A DNA stretch of 64,000 nt from Thermocatellispora tengchongensis. GTDB taxonomy: Bacteria > Actinomycetota > Actinomycetes > Streptosporangiales > Streptosporangiaceae. The notes beneath the pieces are model-generated. The model did not search any database. It saw only the letters and a program-made list of their open reading frames with translations, and was not told where the DNA came from. Position numbers and translations under genes: made by a program. The stretch covers positions 1-64,000 of the forward strand of contig NZ_JACHGN010000035.1 in the NCBI RefSeq assembly GCF_014202315.1, in the 5' to 3' direction. This document shows positions 31,959 through 39,990 of the stretch, in pieces; the stretch's first letter is position 1, and every line of letters starts with the position of its first letter.

Positions 31959-34713
31959 GCCCGCGAAGTTCGCGCTGCGCCTGGTCGCGTACGCGCCGAA
32001 CGGGCCCAGGTTGGGTGTGCTGCCGCAGCACAACGGGTTCGAGCTGGGCGATCCGCTAAACGATGTGCCGGGCCTCAAGGTGAGCTACCCAACGGCCGGC
32101 CTAAACGCGGGCGTGCTGGCGGGCCACTGCGAGATCGCGGTGGAGTACGCAGTGGACGGCGGCCCCTGGGCAGAGCCGCCGAACGCGCGCTTCCTGCGGA
32201 TCAAGCGCGGAGGCGATGAGATAGACCGGACCGGGGCGCGGTCGTACGACTGCCCCGGCTGGGCATGGATGCTGCGCAAGGTCGTGCTGTATCCGAACAA
32301 CGCGCTGGTGGACGGCAAGCGACCGTTCAACGCCGTCAGCCCTGGTGCGATCCTCGCGACGTTCATCCAGGAGGGGCAGGCGCGCGGCGCGCTGCCCGGC
32401 CTGTCGTTCGACTTCTCCGCAGCCCATGACAGCGCGGGGGAGCCCTGGTCGAAGACGCTGACGTTGGCGGTGGAACCCGGCAAGGACCTGCTCGCCGTTC
32501 TGATCAACCTCGGTGAGCAGGGCGTCATCGACTGGCGGATGCAGGGCCGCAGCCTACAGGTGTTCAATCCCGACACCGTGCTCGGCGCCGACCGGGCCTC
32601 CGGCCCGGCACCGATTGACCTGCGGTTCGGCCGCGACGTGACCGAGGCGCCGGACACAGGCACGCTGGAGGACGCCGCGTCGGCCATCCTCATCGGAGGC
32701 GAGGCCGGCCTGTCGGTGGAGGCGACGAACCCGGCGGCCGTCGCACCGTGGGGTAGATGGGAGACCTACCAGTCACAGGGCGGGGTGAAGGACAGCGGTA
32801 CGGCGCTGCTGCTGGCGCAGAACGCGCTGGAGCGGATCGGCCGAGAGCGGGTGCAGATCACCCGCGGGCTGATGTTCGACGCCGCGCGGTGGCTGCCGTT
32901 CGCGCACTACGAGCCAGGGGACTACCTGCTCGCGCCGGGCGACAGTGCGGTGATGCAGTCGCTTCGCCTGCGGCAGATCACCCTCTCGATCGACAAGGAC
33001 GGCTCGATCGGTGGCAACGTCGTCCTCAACGACAGGTTCCTGGAAAGGGAAATCCGCCTGGCCCGCCAGGCGCAGGGCATCCTCGACGGCGGGGTGAGCT
33101 CGGGCGGTTCGGGTGGAGACCCTGCCCCGGAGACGAACAACCGGACCCCGGCCGCGCCGGAAGGTCTCATCGTTGACCCGGTCGCCTACCTGGACGAGAA
33201 CGGCTTCGCTCGCGGCCAGGTGACCGCGACGTGGGGTGAGGTCGCGGCCGATGTCGCTGGCGTGGCGCTGGACATCGACGGCTATGAGCTTTTCGCCCGG
33301 GTCAACCAGGCGGGCGCGCTGTGGATGCAGATCGCCGTGACCGACGAGACGACGGCGGCGTTCTCCCCGCTGGTGGTCGGCACCGAGTACGCCTTCAAGG
33401 TGCGGGCGACCTCGGCCGGGGTGAAGGGGGAGTTCTCCGAGCAGGTCGTAGCGGTCATCCCCGACGACGTGACGCCGCCGCCGGTCCCGAGCATGCCGCA
33501 GGTGTCCACCCGGCTGGGCGTGATCCACGTCGCGTGGGACGGCCTGGGCGGCGGAGGCGAGCCGATGCCGTCCGACTTCTCCGTGGTGCGGGTGTGGATG
33601 CAGGACCCGCTCGCGCCGGGCGCGGCCGTGGTCGGGCACCTGGACGCGGCCGGGTCAGTGGTGGTGCCGGGCCAGCCGTACGGCGCGGATCGGGAGTTCT
33701 GGCTGACGGCAATCGACCGCAGCGGGAACGAGTCCGCGGCCTCGGCGAGCGCCGTCACCGCGACGCAGCCGGTCGTGGACACTGACCTGATCGGCCAGGT
33801 CATTGATGGTGCCCAACACATCATCGACGGCACAATCCCGGCCAACGCGAAGATCGTAGCAGGGACGATCACAGGCGGGCTGATCCAGGCCGGGGCGATC
33901 CAGGCTGGCCACATCGCGGCCAACGCGGTGACCGCTGACAAGATCGCGGCCGGGACCATCCAGGCTGGCCACATCGCGGCGAACGCGGTGCAGGCAGACA
34001 ACATCGCCGCCGGGGCGATCACAGCGACCAAGCTCGCGGCGACAGCGATCGACGGTAAGACCATCACGGGGGCGAACATCCGCACCGCGGCGACCGGACG
34101 GCGCCTGGACCTGCAGCCGCCCGGCGCGACGTTCCCCGAGATGCGGTTCTACCCGACGAACGGCACGAACTACACACGGCTGCGGACCCGCGATGACCAG
34201 TTCTCGGGCGAGGCGACGTTTGAGATCACCTCGGGCACGAACTCGGGCAGCACCGCGGCGTCGCAGACGACGATCGCCGCCGGGTGGATGCAGATGCAGG
34301 TCCGCAACGCCTCGCTGAGCGGCGACAACGGCGGGTTGATGGAGCTGGCCGAGGACTACGCGACGTACGGCTACAAGCACACCTCCAGCGATGAGCAGTA
34401 CTTCTGGTTCGACAGCAGCGGCAGAACCCGGCACGTGGGCAAGTGGTGGGACTTCACCACCTTGGGGCCGACCGCGGGAATCCTCGCCGGGTCGCTCACG
34501 GTGAGCTCGGGCAACTCTGGTGTGACGATCAGCTACGGCGCGACCATGACCGGAAACATGGGCCCGGTCGCATCCGTGCGCGACGGTGCGACCAACCCGA
34601 ACTTCTACTGGTGCGGCACGTCATCCACGCCGTCGTCGTTCCAAATGAGCTGGAGCCAGGGCGGCGGCGTCTACAGCGGCAAGGCCATCTACTGGTGGTC
34701 GCACAGGCATTGA
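31936..34713 (+). CDS. Tail-tip/receptor-binding protein, copy 2
   Basis: A 925-residue protein from GTG 31936. It shows the same order as copy 1: hub-like N-terminus (LRLVAYAPNGPRLGVLPQHN), hinge, two fibronectin-III-like domains (DGYELFARVNQAGALW, YGADREFWLTAIDRSGNESA), then a clearer ladder of GAIQAGHIAANAVTADKIAA units (about 640-700). The C-terminal domain is different (about 715-925, Gly/Ser-rich, ending AIYWWSHRH). Identity to copy 1 is high through the first two thirds by eye and lost at the end, which suggests duplication followed by receptor-domain replacement or divergence. Confidence 0.88.
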   Translation: MQVIVPGRPAKFALRLVAYAPNGPRLGVLPQHNGFELGDPLNDVPGLKVSYPTAGLNAGVLAGHCEIAVEYAVDGGPWAEPPNARFLRIKRGGDEIDRTGARSYDCPGWAWMLRKVVLYPNNALVDGKRPFNAVSPGAILATFIQEGQARGALPGLSFDFSAAHDSAGEPWSKTLTLAVEPGKDLLAVLINLGEQGVIDWRMQGRSLQVFNPDTVLGADRASGPAPIDLRFGRDVTEAPDTGTLEDAASAILIGGEAGLSVEATNPAAVAPWGRWETYQSQGGVKDSGTALLLAQNALERIGRERVQITRGLMFDAARWLPFAHYEPGDYLLAPGDSAVMQSLRLRQITLSIDKDGSIGGNVVLNDRFLEREIRLARQAQGILDGGVSSGGSGGDPAPETNNRTPAAPEGLIVDPVAYLDENGFARGQVTATWGEVAADVAGVALDIDGYELFARVNQAGALWMQIAVTDETTAAFSPLVVGTEYAFKVRATSAGVKGEFSEQVVAVIPDDVTPPPVPSMPQVSTRLGVIHVAWDGLGGGGEPMPSDFSVVRVWMQDPLAPGAAVVGHLDAAGSVVVPGQPYGADREFWLTAIDRSGNESAASASAVTATQPVVDTDLIGQVIDGAQHIIDGTIPANAKIVAGTITGGLIQAGAIQAGHIAANAVTADKIAAGTIQAGHIAANAVQADNIAAGAITATKLAATAIDGKTITGANIRTAATGRRLDLQPPGATFPEMRFYPTNGTNYTRLRTRDDQFSGEATFEITSGTNSGSTAASQTTIAAGWMQMQVRNASLSGDNGGLMELAEDYATYGYKHTSSDEQYFWFDSSGRTRHVGKWWDFTTLGPTAGILAGSLTVSSGNSGVTISYGATMTGNMGPVASVRDGATNPNFYWCGTSSTPSSFQMSWSQGGGVYSGKAIYWWSHRH

Positions 34714-34728
34714 TGAGGAGGTTGCCGC

Positions 34729-35388
34729 GTGGGCGGTAGCGTGACATGGCAGATCTGGGACGCCGAGCTGGCCTACAGCCACACGAGTCTGACCGATCCA
34801 GAGGCTCAGGGACGGCTCGACAACGACGGCGCAGAACCGCTGTGGGGCGTCTACCAGGTCAAGCCTGACCAGATGACGCACATCCACGTCTTTCCACACA
34901 ACACCCTGGAGTGGCGGGCAGCCGAGTACGGCATCGACCACGAGGACATCGGCACCCTCCTGGACGTGATCCTGTACGAACCGTTCATCCCGGACCCGCG
35001 TGACCCGCTGATGTGGCAGGACCCGGGCGCGCTGCGGGTGGCGGAGGAGACGTGGAACCTGCCGACGTGCTGGACGCCGGGGTGCAGCGACGAGACGCGC
35101 CTGCAGGCGCACTTGGAGCGGATCAAGTCGGTGAAGCGGAACCGGGTGGCGCTGGAGAACGCGCCACAGCAGGACCGGCAGGCGGCGCTCCAGTTCGTCG
35201 GGTCGCAGCGGACGGCTGATCCGGACCCGCTCGCGCCGATCCGCGGCGCCCGACTTGACCCGGTGCGGGTGCAGGGCCGACGCATGGCGGTGGAGTGGCG
35301 GCGGGTCTCGGCCGAGACGCTGCTCGCACCGACCTTCCAGACCAAGCCGCCGGCGACGTTCGTCGGCATGCAGCCGCTGCCGACATGA
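34729..35388 (+). CDS. Tail-tip accessory protein, copy 2
   Basis: A 219-residue protein from GTG 34729 (AGGAGG upstream). It is related to 31321-31794 in its middle (LEWRAAEYGIDHEDIGTLLD, VILYEPFIPDPRDPLMWQDP) but has extra N- and C-terminal parts, including a Cys pair (CWTPGC) and a basic region. It follows tip copy 2 as the other follows copy 1. The role is inferred to be assembly or a minor tail component. Confidence 0.7.
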   Translation: MGGSVTWQIWDAELAYSHTSLTDPEAQGRLDNDGAEPLWGVYQVKPDQMTHIHVFPHNTLEWRAAEYGIDHEDIGTLLDVILYEPFIPDPRDPLMWQDPGALRVAEETWNLPTCWTPGCSDETRLQAHLERIKSVKRNRVALENAPQQDRQAALQFVGSQRTADPDPLAPIRGARLDPVRVQGRRMAVEWRRVSAETLLAPTFQTKPPATFVGMQPLPT

Positions 35389-35408
35389 CGCGGTGTGCTA
35401 CTGACCAC

Positions 35409-35434
35409 GGCCTCCACGCGCTGGCGTGGGGGCC
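35409..35434 (+). terminator. Hairpin terminator
   Basis: GGCCTCCACGC (35409-35419) and GCGTGGGGGCC (35424-35434) form an 11-bp stem with one G:T pair and a 4-nt loop, followed by TTCTC. It lies between the tail-tip and lysis genes. Confidence 0.75.
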
Positions 35435-35455
35435 TTCTCATTTCAAGGGGGTCTT

Positions 35456-35893
35456 GTGACCGAGGTGGCCGAGGGCAACGTGATCCTCACGGCGGCCGGC
35501 GTGATCGTGCTCCTCGCGGCCGCCGCGTCCGCCCTGTACGTGCTGGTCGTGCAGCCGGGCCGGAAGCTGTCCCAGATCGCCGAGAAGTTCGGCCAGTTCT
35601 GGGACGACTGGAACGGGGTGGAGGAACGGCCGGGCGTGCCCGGCCGGGCGGGCGTGATGGTGCGACTGCAGCGCATGGAGGAGCAGTTGTACGAGAACCA
35701 CGGCACGAGCCTGCGAGATGCGGTCAACCGCACGGAATCCGCTGTACGCCGGGTGGAGGACGCGCTGGCCGCCCATCTGACGGAACACCGCCTGGCGGCC
35801 GCGCAGCAGGTCGTCATCAACACCACGGCGGTGCACGCCGACGTCCCTCGCGAGGTCGAGGGCTCCTATGACAACTCCGAGGGGGAGAGCTGA
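35456..35893 (+). CDS. Membrane protein of lysis region (DUF2746-like)
   Basis: A 145-residue protein from GTG 35456 (AAGGGGG upstream). One N-terminal membrane segment (VILTAAGVIVLLAAAASALY) is followed by a polar, partly coiled-coil region (RLQRMEEQLYENHGTSLRDA). It is coupled to the amidase gene. Proteins like this, sometimes assigned to DUF2746, neighbour endolysins in actinophages and may act as accessory holins or lysis regulators. Confidence 0.7.
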   Translation: MTEVAEGNVILTAAGVIVLLAAAASALYVLVVQPGRKLSQIAEKFGQFWDDWNGVEERPGVPGRAGVMVRLQRMEEQLYENHGTSLRDAVNRTESAVRRVEDALAAHLTEHRLAAAQQVVINTTAVHADVPREVEGSYDNSEGES

Positions 35894-36867
35894 TGCCGTG
35901 GCTGACGCAGCTCGCCGACGTCGCCCGCAAGACGGGCTTCCCGGTGACGGAGGTGGGCGGGTGGAAGGCACGCGGGCACGGGCCGCAGCCTTCGGTCCAG
36001 GGCGTGGTGTGCCACCACACTGCGGGATGGAATGACCGGCACGTCGTGGTGAACGGGCGTCCGGGCCTCTCCGGGCCGCTGTCGCACTTCTGGCTGCAGC
36101 ACACCGGCCGCATCTGGGTCGTTGCCGCGGGGCGGTGCTGGCACAACGCGCCGAGCACGAGCGGGCACCACACCAACTCGTCGGCGCTGGGTATCGAGGC
36201 CGAGAACGACGGCCACAGCCCGTGGCCGAGCGTGCAGCTCGACGCCTACTACGCGCTCTGTGCGGAGCTGTGCCAGGAGTTCGGCCTGCCCGCGAGCAGG
36301 GTGATGGGCCACAAGGAGGTCAACCTTCAAAAGGTGGACCCGCACGGCCTCAACATGTCCACCTTCCGGGCCACCGTCGCCCGGTGCATGAAGAACCCCG
36401 CAACGATCACCAAGCCACAGCAGGAGGAAGACGTGGCCGAGGTTATCTCTCTGGGAGCCGGTGAGGACCAGGACGTCCCCGCCGATGGTGCGCTGACGGT
36501 GCGCTGGCACACCGAGTGGACCGACGACCCGAACGCGCACAGCCCGGACGGTGCCGCGGTCCTGGCCAGCGGCTCCCGCTGGTGCATCATGGACGGCCTG
36601 GTGAAGCTCCGCGGCCTGCCCCCGGGCGCGGAGGTGGATATCGCCTGGTCGCGCTACTCGCGGGACGGCAAGACCTTCAAGGACGACGCCTGGCGGCTGA
36701 CGGCCCACGCCGACATCAACGGCCGGGTCGAGGAGAACATCGGCGGCCAGTTCGCGCTCAACACCTACAACCAGCTCCGCCTGCGGGTGATCAACCCGAG
36801 CAAGAGCGTCGCCACGGCGGTCGTCGAGAAGGTCTCGATGGCCAAGATCAGCATGTTCCGCCGCTGA
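35893..36867 (+). CDS. Endolysin, N-acetylmuramoyl-L-alanine amidase
   Basis: A 324-residue cell-wall hydrolase from ATG 35893. The amidase_2 domain (about 25-165) has VVCHHTAGW (His41/His42), SALGIEAENDG and MGHKEVN (His140), with the last zinc ligand in KVDPHG (Asp149 or His151). The C-terminal domain (about 185-324) is a beta-sandwich (LASGSRWCIMDGLVKLRGLP) that likely binds the wall. No signal peptide is present, so export needs a holin. The stop is part of a dispersed palindrome. Confidence 0.9.
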   Translation: MPWLTQLADVARKTGFPVTEVGGWKARGHGPQPSVQGVVCHHTAGWNDRHVVVNGRPGLSGPLSHFWLQHTGRIWVVAAGRCWHNAPSTSGHHTNSSALGIEAENDGHSPWPSVQLDAYYALCAELCQEFGLPASRVMGHKEVNLQKVDPHGLNMSTFRATVARCMKNPATITKPQQEEDVAEVISLGAGEDQDVPADGALTVRWHTEWTDDPNAHSPDGAAVLASGSRWCIMDGLVKLRGLPPGAEVDIAWSRYSRDGKTFKDDAWRLTAHADINGRVEENIGGQFALNTYNQLRLRVINPSKSVATAVVEKVSMAKISMFRR

Positions 36868-36883
36868 TAGCGATCCCGCTAGC
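36866..36883. repeat. Dispersed palindrome copy 5 (degenerate)
   Basis: GATAGCGA, TC, CCGCTAGC: two of eight pairs differ from perfect. As in copy 1, the TGA of the preceding gene (36865-36867) runs into the motif as TGATAG, and the flank CGCTGATAGCG matches copies 1 and 2. Confidence 0.65.
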
Positions 36884-36910
36884 GGCCTGAGCCTCGAAGG
36901 AGGAGGCCCC

Positions 36911-37213
36911 ATGTCCACCCCCACCGAGACGACCCCCGCGCCGACGATCGGCCGGATCGTCCACTACAAGCTGAGCGGTCACGACGTGTCCATGATCGAC
37001 CTGCACAACATGCAGTCGTACGGCGGTCAGGGCGTCGTCCGTTCCCCCGTCAAGCTCGGCGACGTCTACCCGGCGATCGTCGTGCGGACTTTCGAGGGCG
37101 CCGAGAAGACCGTCAACCTCCAGGTGCTCCTGGACGGCAACACGAGCTACTGGGCGACGTCGCGGTCCGAGGGGCCGGACCACGGCCAGTGGTCGTGGCC
37201 GCCCCGCGCCTGA
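36911..37213 (+). CDS. Small phage accessory protein after endolysin
   Basis: A 100-residue protein from ATG 36911 with AAGGAGGAGG upstream. It has a disordered Thr/Pro start, then a compact beta fold (GRIVHYKLSGHDVSMIDLHN, VYPAIVVRTFEG, VNLQVLLDGNTSYWATSRSE). Similar small genes accompany endolysins in actinophages; function unknown. A GTTGGAAC/GTTCCAAC hairpin follows. Confidence 0.7.
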   Translation: MSTPTETTPAPTIGRIVHYKLSGHDVSMIDLHNMQSYGGQGVVRSPVKLGDVYPAIVVRTFEGAEKTVNLQVLLDGNTSYWATSRSEGPDHGQWSWPPRA

Positions 37214-37233
37214 CGTTCGATTCCCCCCGATTC

Positions 37234-37260
37234 GTTGGAACCGCGGCGCGCAGTTCCAAC
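37234..37260 (+). terminator. Hairpin between accessory gene and holin
   Basis: GTTGGAAC (37234-37241) and GTTCCAAC (37253-37260) are perfect 8-nt arms. A second small stem, CCCGCC/GGCGGG (37273-37286), comes just before the holin ribosome site. Confidence 0.55.
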
Positions 37261-37306
37261 ACGCGTTGAACCCCCGCCGTGGCGGGCTGTCCCGAAGGAG
37301 GGGCAT

Positions 37307-37567
37307 ATGCACGCAGATCCGCAGCTCGAGTACTCGAAGCCGCCCGTCGAGACCAAGGTCAAGGCGATGACCCTGACCGCTTACCTGGCCGGTGTGGCCG
37401 GTATGGCGGTGCTGCAGGCGGTCGCTACCGACCCGTCGATGATCTCGTTCCTGCCCGACTGGGTGGAGGCGATCACGCTGCCACTGCTGCCGACCGCGCT
37501 GGCGGCCGTGGCCGGCTGGAAGGCCCGGCACACCCCGCGGCCGGACCTCCCGGCCGACCAGCGGTAG
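37307..37567 (+). CDS. Holin
   Basis: An 86-residue protein from ATG 37307 (AAGGAGG upstream). A polar start is followed by two hydrophobic segments (MTLTAYLAGVAGMAVLQAVA and AITLPLLPTALAAVAGW) and a charged tail ending PADQR. Size, topology and position next to the amidase fit a class II-type actinophage holin that releases the endolysin. Confidence 0.8.
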   Translation: MHADPQLEYSKPPVETKVKAMTLTAYLAGVAGMAVLQAVATDPSMISFLPDWVEAITLPLLPTALAAVAGWKARHTPRPDLPADQR

Positions 37568-37583
37568 CTTCTGCCATCATCAG

Positions 37584-37625
37584 AGCGCCCTGCTCCTCCC
37601 GCTCCGGGAGGAGCAGGGCGCTTTC
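37584..37625 (+). terminator. Very strong terminator, end of phage late region
   Basis: A perfect 17-bp stem (37584-37600 with 37606-37622), loop GCTCC, followed by TTT. Sense arm starts AGCGCCCTGCTCC. It is the last phage feature before the lanthipeptide region. Confidence 0.95.
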
Positions 37626-37759
37626 CGCGTTTTCGCAGGTGATCAGTCGTCGTGACGCGCGGCCTCAGCGGGCCGTTCGCGAGCGCTGTTCAGGCCCCTC
37701 TCTGCAGCCGAGGGCGCTAAGGGCGTCTCGCCCTCAGGTCTAACCGGTAGCGTCACGCC

Positions 37760-37855
37760 GTGGAGTGCGGCATCAACCGGCTCAAACGCCATCGCGCTGT
37801 GGCCACGCGCTACGAGGCCACCGTCCTCGTTGCCGGGATCAACGAATGGCTCTGA
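37760..37855 (+). pseudogene. 3' remnant of IS5-type transposase
   Basis: The last 31 codons of a DDE transposase survive: [20 protein letters not shown] followed by [11 protein letters not shown] and a stop. Intact IS5-like relatives typically read ...[27 protein letters not shown], so about seven codons appear lost between two similar TRYE/VRYE sites. An in-frame stop at 37748 ends the frame on the left, and nothing of the catalytic core or inverted repeats remains. It sits exactly between the phage terminator and the lanthipeptide cluster and overlaps the 3' end of the minus-strand gene ending at 37839. Confidence 0.7.
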
Positions 37856-38990
37856 CCGACTTCGATACAGGCCCTGGACTCTCTGCGGACGAGCACAGAA
37901 CGTTCCTGATCACCATCTCACCGGTTCGAGCCGCTTCGGCTAGATCGGACAGCGCTGAGGCAGGTATCGCCTGAAGCCCGAGCCCGGAGGAGTGCACAGC
38001 CGTAGTGAGGTCGCGCTTCTGGGGGTTGCTGAGGTTCGCTGTGCACCCGTGGTGGCTTAGGACCTCGCGAGCTGCGTATCCGTCTCTCGATGCCAGGGCT
38101 TCACCGGTCACGTGCTCATAGACGCACTTGGCTTGGCTCGGGTCCACGCAAAGATCGGCAACGGTCAAGCCGAGACGGATACGGAAGAGCGCGTGATCAG
38201 GCGTTGGCTCGCTGGCGAGATACTGTTCGATCATGCGAGCCGCATAGTCCGCGACGGGCCCGCCGCAGGAGAGCTGACATACCACCGCCAGGCATGCTGC
38301 GACCTGCTCCTCCCACGGCTCGGTGTGCAGGCCGGCGTCGAGGATTGCGCGTGCGGCTTCTGTGTCGCCTGCGAGGCAGCGAGCGATGATGCTGATCTGG
38401 CGACCGTCCAGCAGGTGCCTCCCGATGCCCTTGTTCAGCTCGACGTGCGTGACCGCGTCCTGCCATCGGCCTTGGCGGAGCAGAGCGCGGCTGCCTTCGG
38501 ACAGGTAGACACCCCACATCCAGCGACGCAGTTCGCGCTGGTCGCCGATGTCGCCGGTGAGGTGGCCGGTCGGTAGTGGCCTGCCCTCGATGATGGCGTC
38601 GGCGTTGGTTGCGAGCGCCTGATGCACGGTGGTGAGCATGGCCCAGGCGGCGTCTGGGGCATCGGCGCGCAGGCGCAGGCGGGCGAGGTTGACGACCGGT
38701 TCGAGCATGTGGTGGGCCTGCCGGGCGGTCAGGCGGGGCGCGTTGCGGTACAGGTTGATGTGTCGCCAGCACCAGCCGTGCGCCAGTTCGGGTATTCCGC
38801 AGTCGCTGGCGATCAGTGCGGCCTTGTTGAGTGCCTGGGCGGCGAGTGGCAGCGGGTCGTCGGCGTGCTCGGCATCTCGTGCGAGACGGCTGATCTCGCT
38901 GATCCGCTCCTGGAGGGGCGGGCAGGCAGGCCGGGGCCGGGCGATGAGCGGGAACCGGTGGGCGAGGCGTTCAACGTCTGGGTTCATCAT
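37839..38990 (-). CDS. Helical-repeat protein at end of lanthipeptide operon
   Basis: A 383-residue protein from ATG 38990 (or 38987), overlapping the upstream gene by 20 nt. It is almost all alpha-helical with paired-helix units ([60 protein letters not shown]), suggesting a TPR-like scaffold. There is no HTH or catalytic motif. It is the last gene of the operon; it may hold enzymes and peptide together or regulate. No named family was recognised. Confidence 0.7.
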   Translation of the reverse strand: MMNPDVERLAHRFPLIARPRPACPPLQERISEISRLARDAEHADDPLPLAAQALNKAALIASDCGIPELAHGWCWRHINLYRNAPRLTARQAHHMLEPVVNLARLRLRADAPDAAWAMLTTVHQALATNADAIIEGRPLPTGHLTGDIGDQRELRRWMWGVYLSEGSRALLRQGRWQDAVTHVELNKGIGRHLLDGRQISIIARCLAGDTEAARAILDAGLHTEPWEEQVAACLAVVCQLSCGGPVADYAARMIEQYLASEPTPDHALFRIRLGLTVADLCVDPSQAKCVYEHVTGEALASRDGYAAREVLSHHGCTANLSNPQKRDLTTAVHSSGLGLQAIPASALSDLAEAARTGEMVIRNVLCSSAESPGPVSKSVRAIR

Positions 38991-39990
38991 CGGTTCCCGG
39001 GAGTACGGCCTGACGTGCGGCGCGGCTGAGGATGGCCTGTGCGGTGGCGGATAAGCCCATTCGGTTCCAGTGGAAGATCACCAGGTGGGTGAGGATGTGG
39101 CGGATGCCCCGGTCCAGGAGGCCTGTGGCTGAGGCCTCGGCCAGAGCGTGCCCGGCCTGGCGGGCGGCCGCGGCCCAGGACGCCGCGAAAGCGCCCGGCC
39201 CGCTCGGGTCGAGAGAGCCGATGGGGGCGGCCACCAGCGGACGCAACCGGTCGGCCAGAGCCTGCAGCCGGTCGGTGGAGGCGGCGGCCGGTAGCGGGCG
39301 CAGTTCGGCGATGCGGTTCCAGACATCGCCGCGTTCGAAGCGGTCCAGGTCCGCAGCGCTCAACAAGGTGCCGCACACCAGCATTGATATCTCTCTGCGG
39401 CCTATGGGGAGCGTGGGCCGCCGCAGGTAACGGAGCACGTGGGCGGTCTCGGCACAGAACAGCTCGTGGGCGATGTCGATCCCGGTGGGGCCGCCGAAGG
39501 CGGCCGTTTCCGGCTCATAGACGGTCGGCCACCAGCGCGAGATCACCTTCGCCGCCGTGAGGTCCTCCAGGACGGCGTTGACCGCCGCCTTCAGCGTTTC
39601 CAGGCCGGCGTTGTTGATCGGCCGCAGCCGTAGCCGCCAGCACGGGTACTTGCGGATGAACCACCACGCCTCGACCAGGCCGCGGTCTTGGAGCACCTCC
39701 AGGCGTGGCCCAAGTATGACGGCTGCGGTGCGTTCGGCGGTCTTCCAGTCGGGGAACTCGACGCGGACGTGGTACCAGCCGCTTTCGGCGGCGCGGTCTT
39801 CCAGTGCTCGGTACCCGGCGGCCCGGTACGCCTCAACTGCGTCGGCGAGGTGTGCGGCCGGGATGCCGACTTCGGCTGCGGCTGCGGCCACCTGGGTGCC
39901 GGATAAGACCGTGAGTACGGCGGCGGCTATCCGGTCGGGGGTGGCGGTGGTTGGCCGGGTGGTCAGGCGATGAGCAGGCATGTGTCCCAT
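38971..39990 (-). CDS. Stand-alone SpaB_C-type protein (thiopeptide-type bacteriocin biosynthesis)
   Basis: A 339-residue protein from ATG 39990 (ATG 39981 also possible), overlapping the lanC 3' end. A short N-terminal helical segment is followed by WYHVRVEFPDWKTAERTAAV and then LVEAWWFIRKYPCWRLRLRP, the signature of the elimination-type C-terminal domain of lantibiotic dehydratases found alone as TIGR03891-like proteins. The full LanB nearby already contains this domain, so here it is extra. It may help with dehydration or carry out a different step on the FxLD peptide. Confidence 0.8.
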   Translation of the reverse strand: MGHMPAHRLTTRPTTATPDRIAAAVLTVLSGTQVAAAAAEVGIPAAHLADAVEAYRAAGYRALEDRAAESGWYHVRVEFPDWKTAERTAAVILGPRLEVLQDRGLVEAWWFIRKYPCWRLRLRPINNAGLETLKAAVNAVLEDLTAAKVISRWWPTVYEPETAAFGGPTGIDIAHELFCAETAHVLRYLRRPTLPIGRREISMLVCGTLLSAADLDRFERGDVWNRIAELRPLPAAASTDRLQALADRLRPLVAAPIGSLDPSGPGAFAASWAAAARQAGHALAEASATGLLDRGIRHILTHLVIFHWNRMGLSATAQAILSRAARQAVLPGTDDEPRR

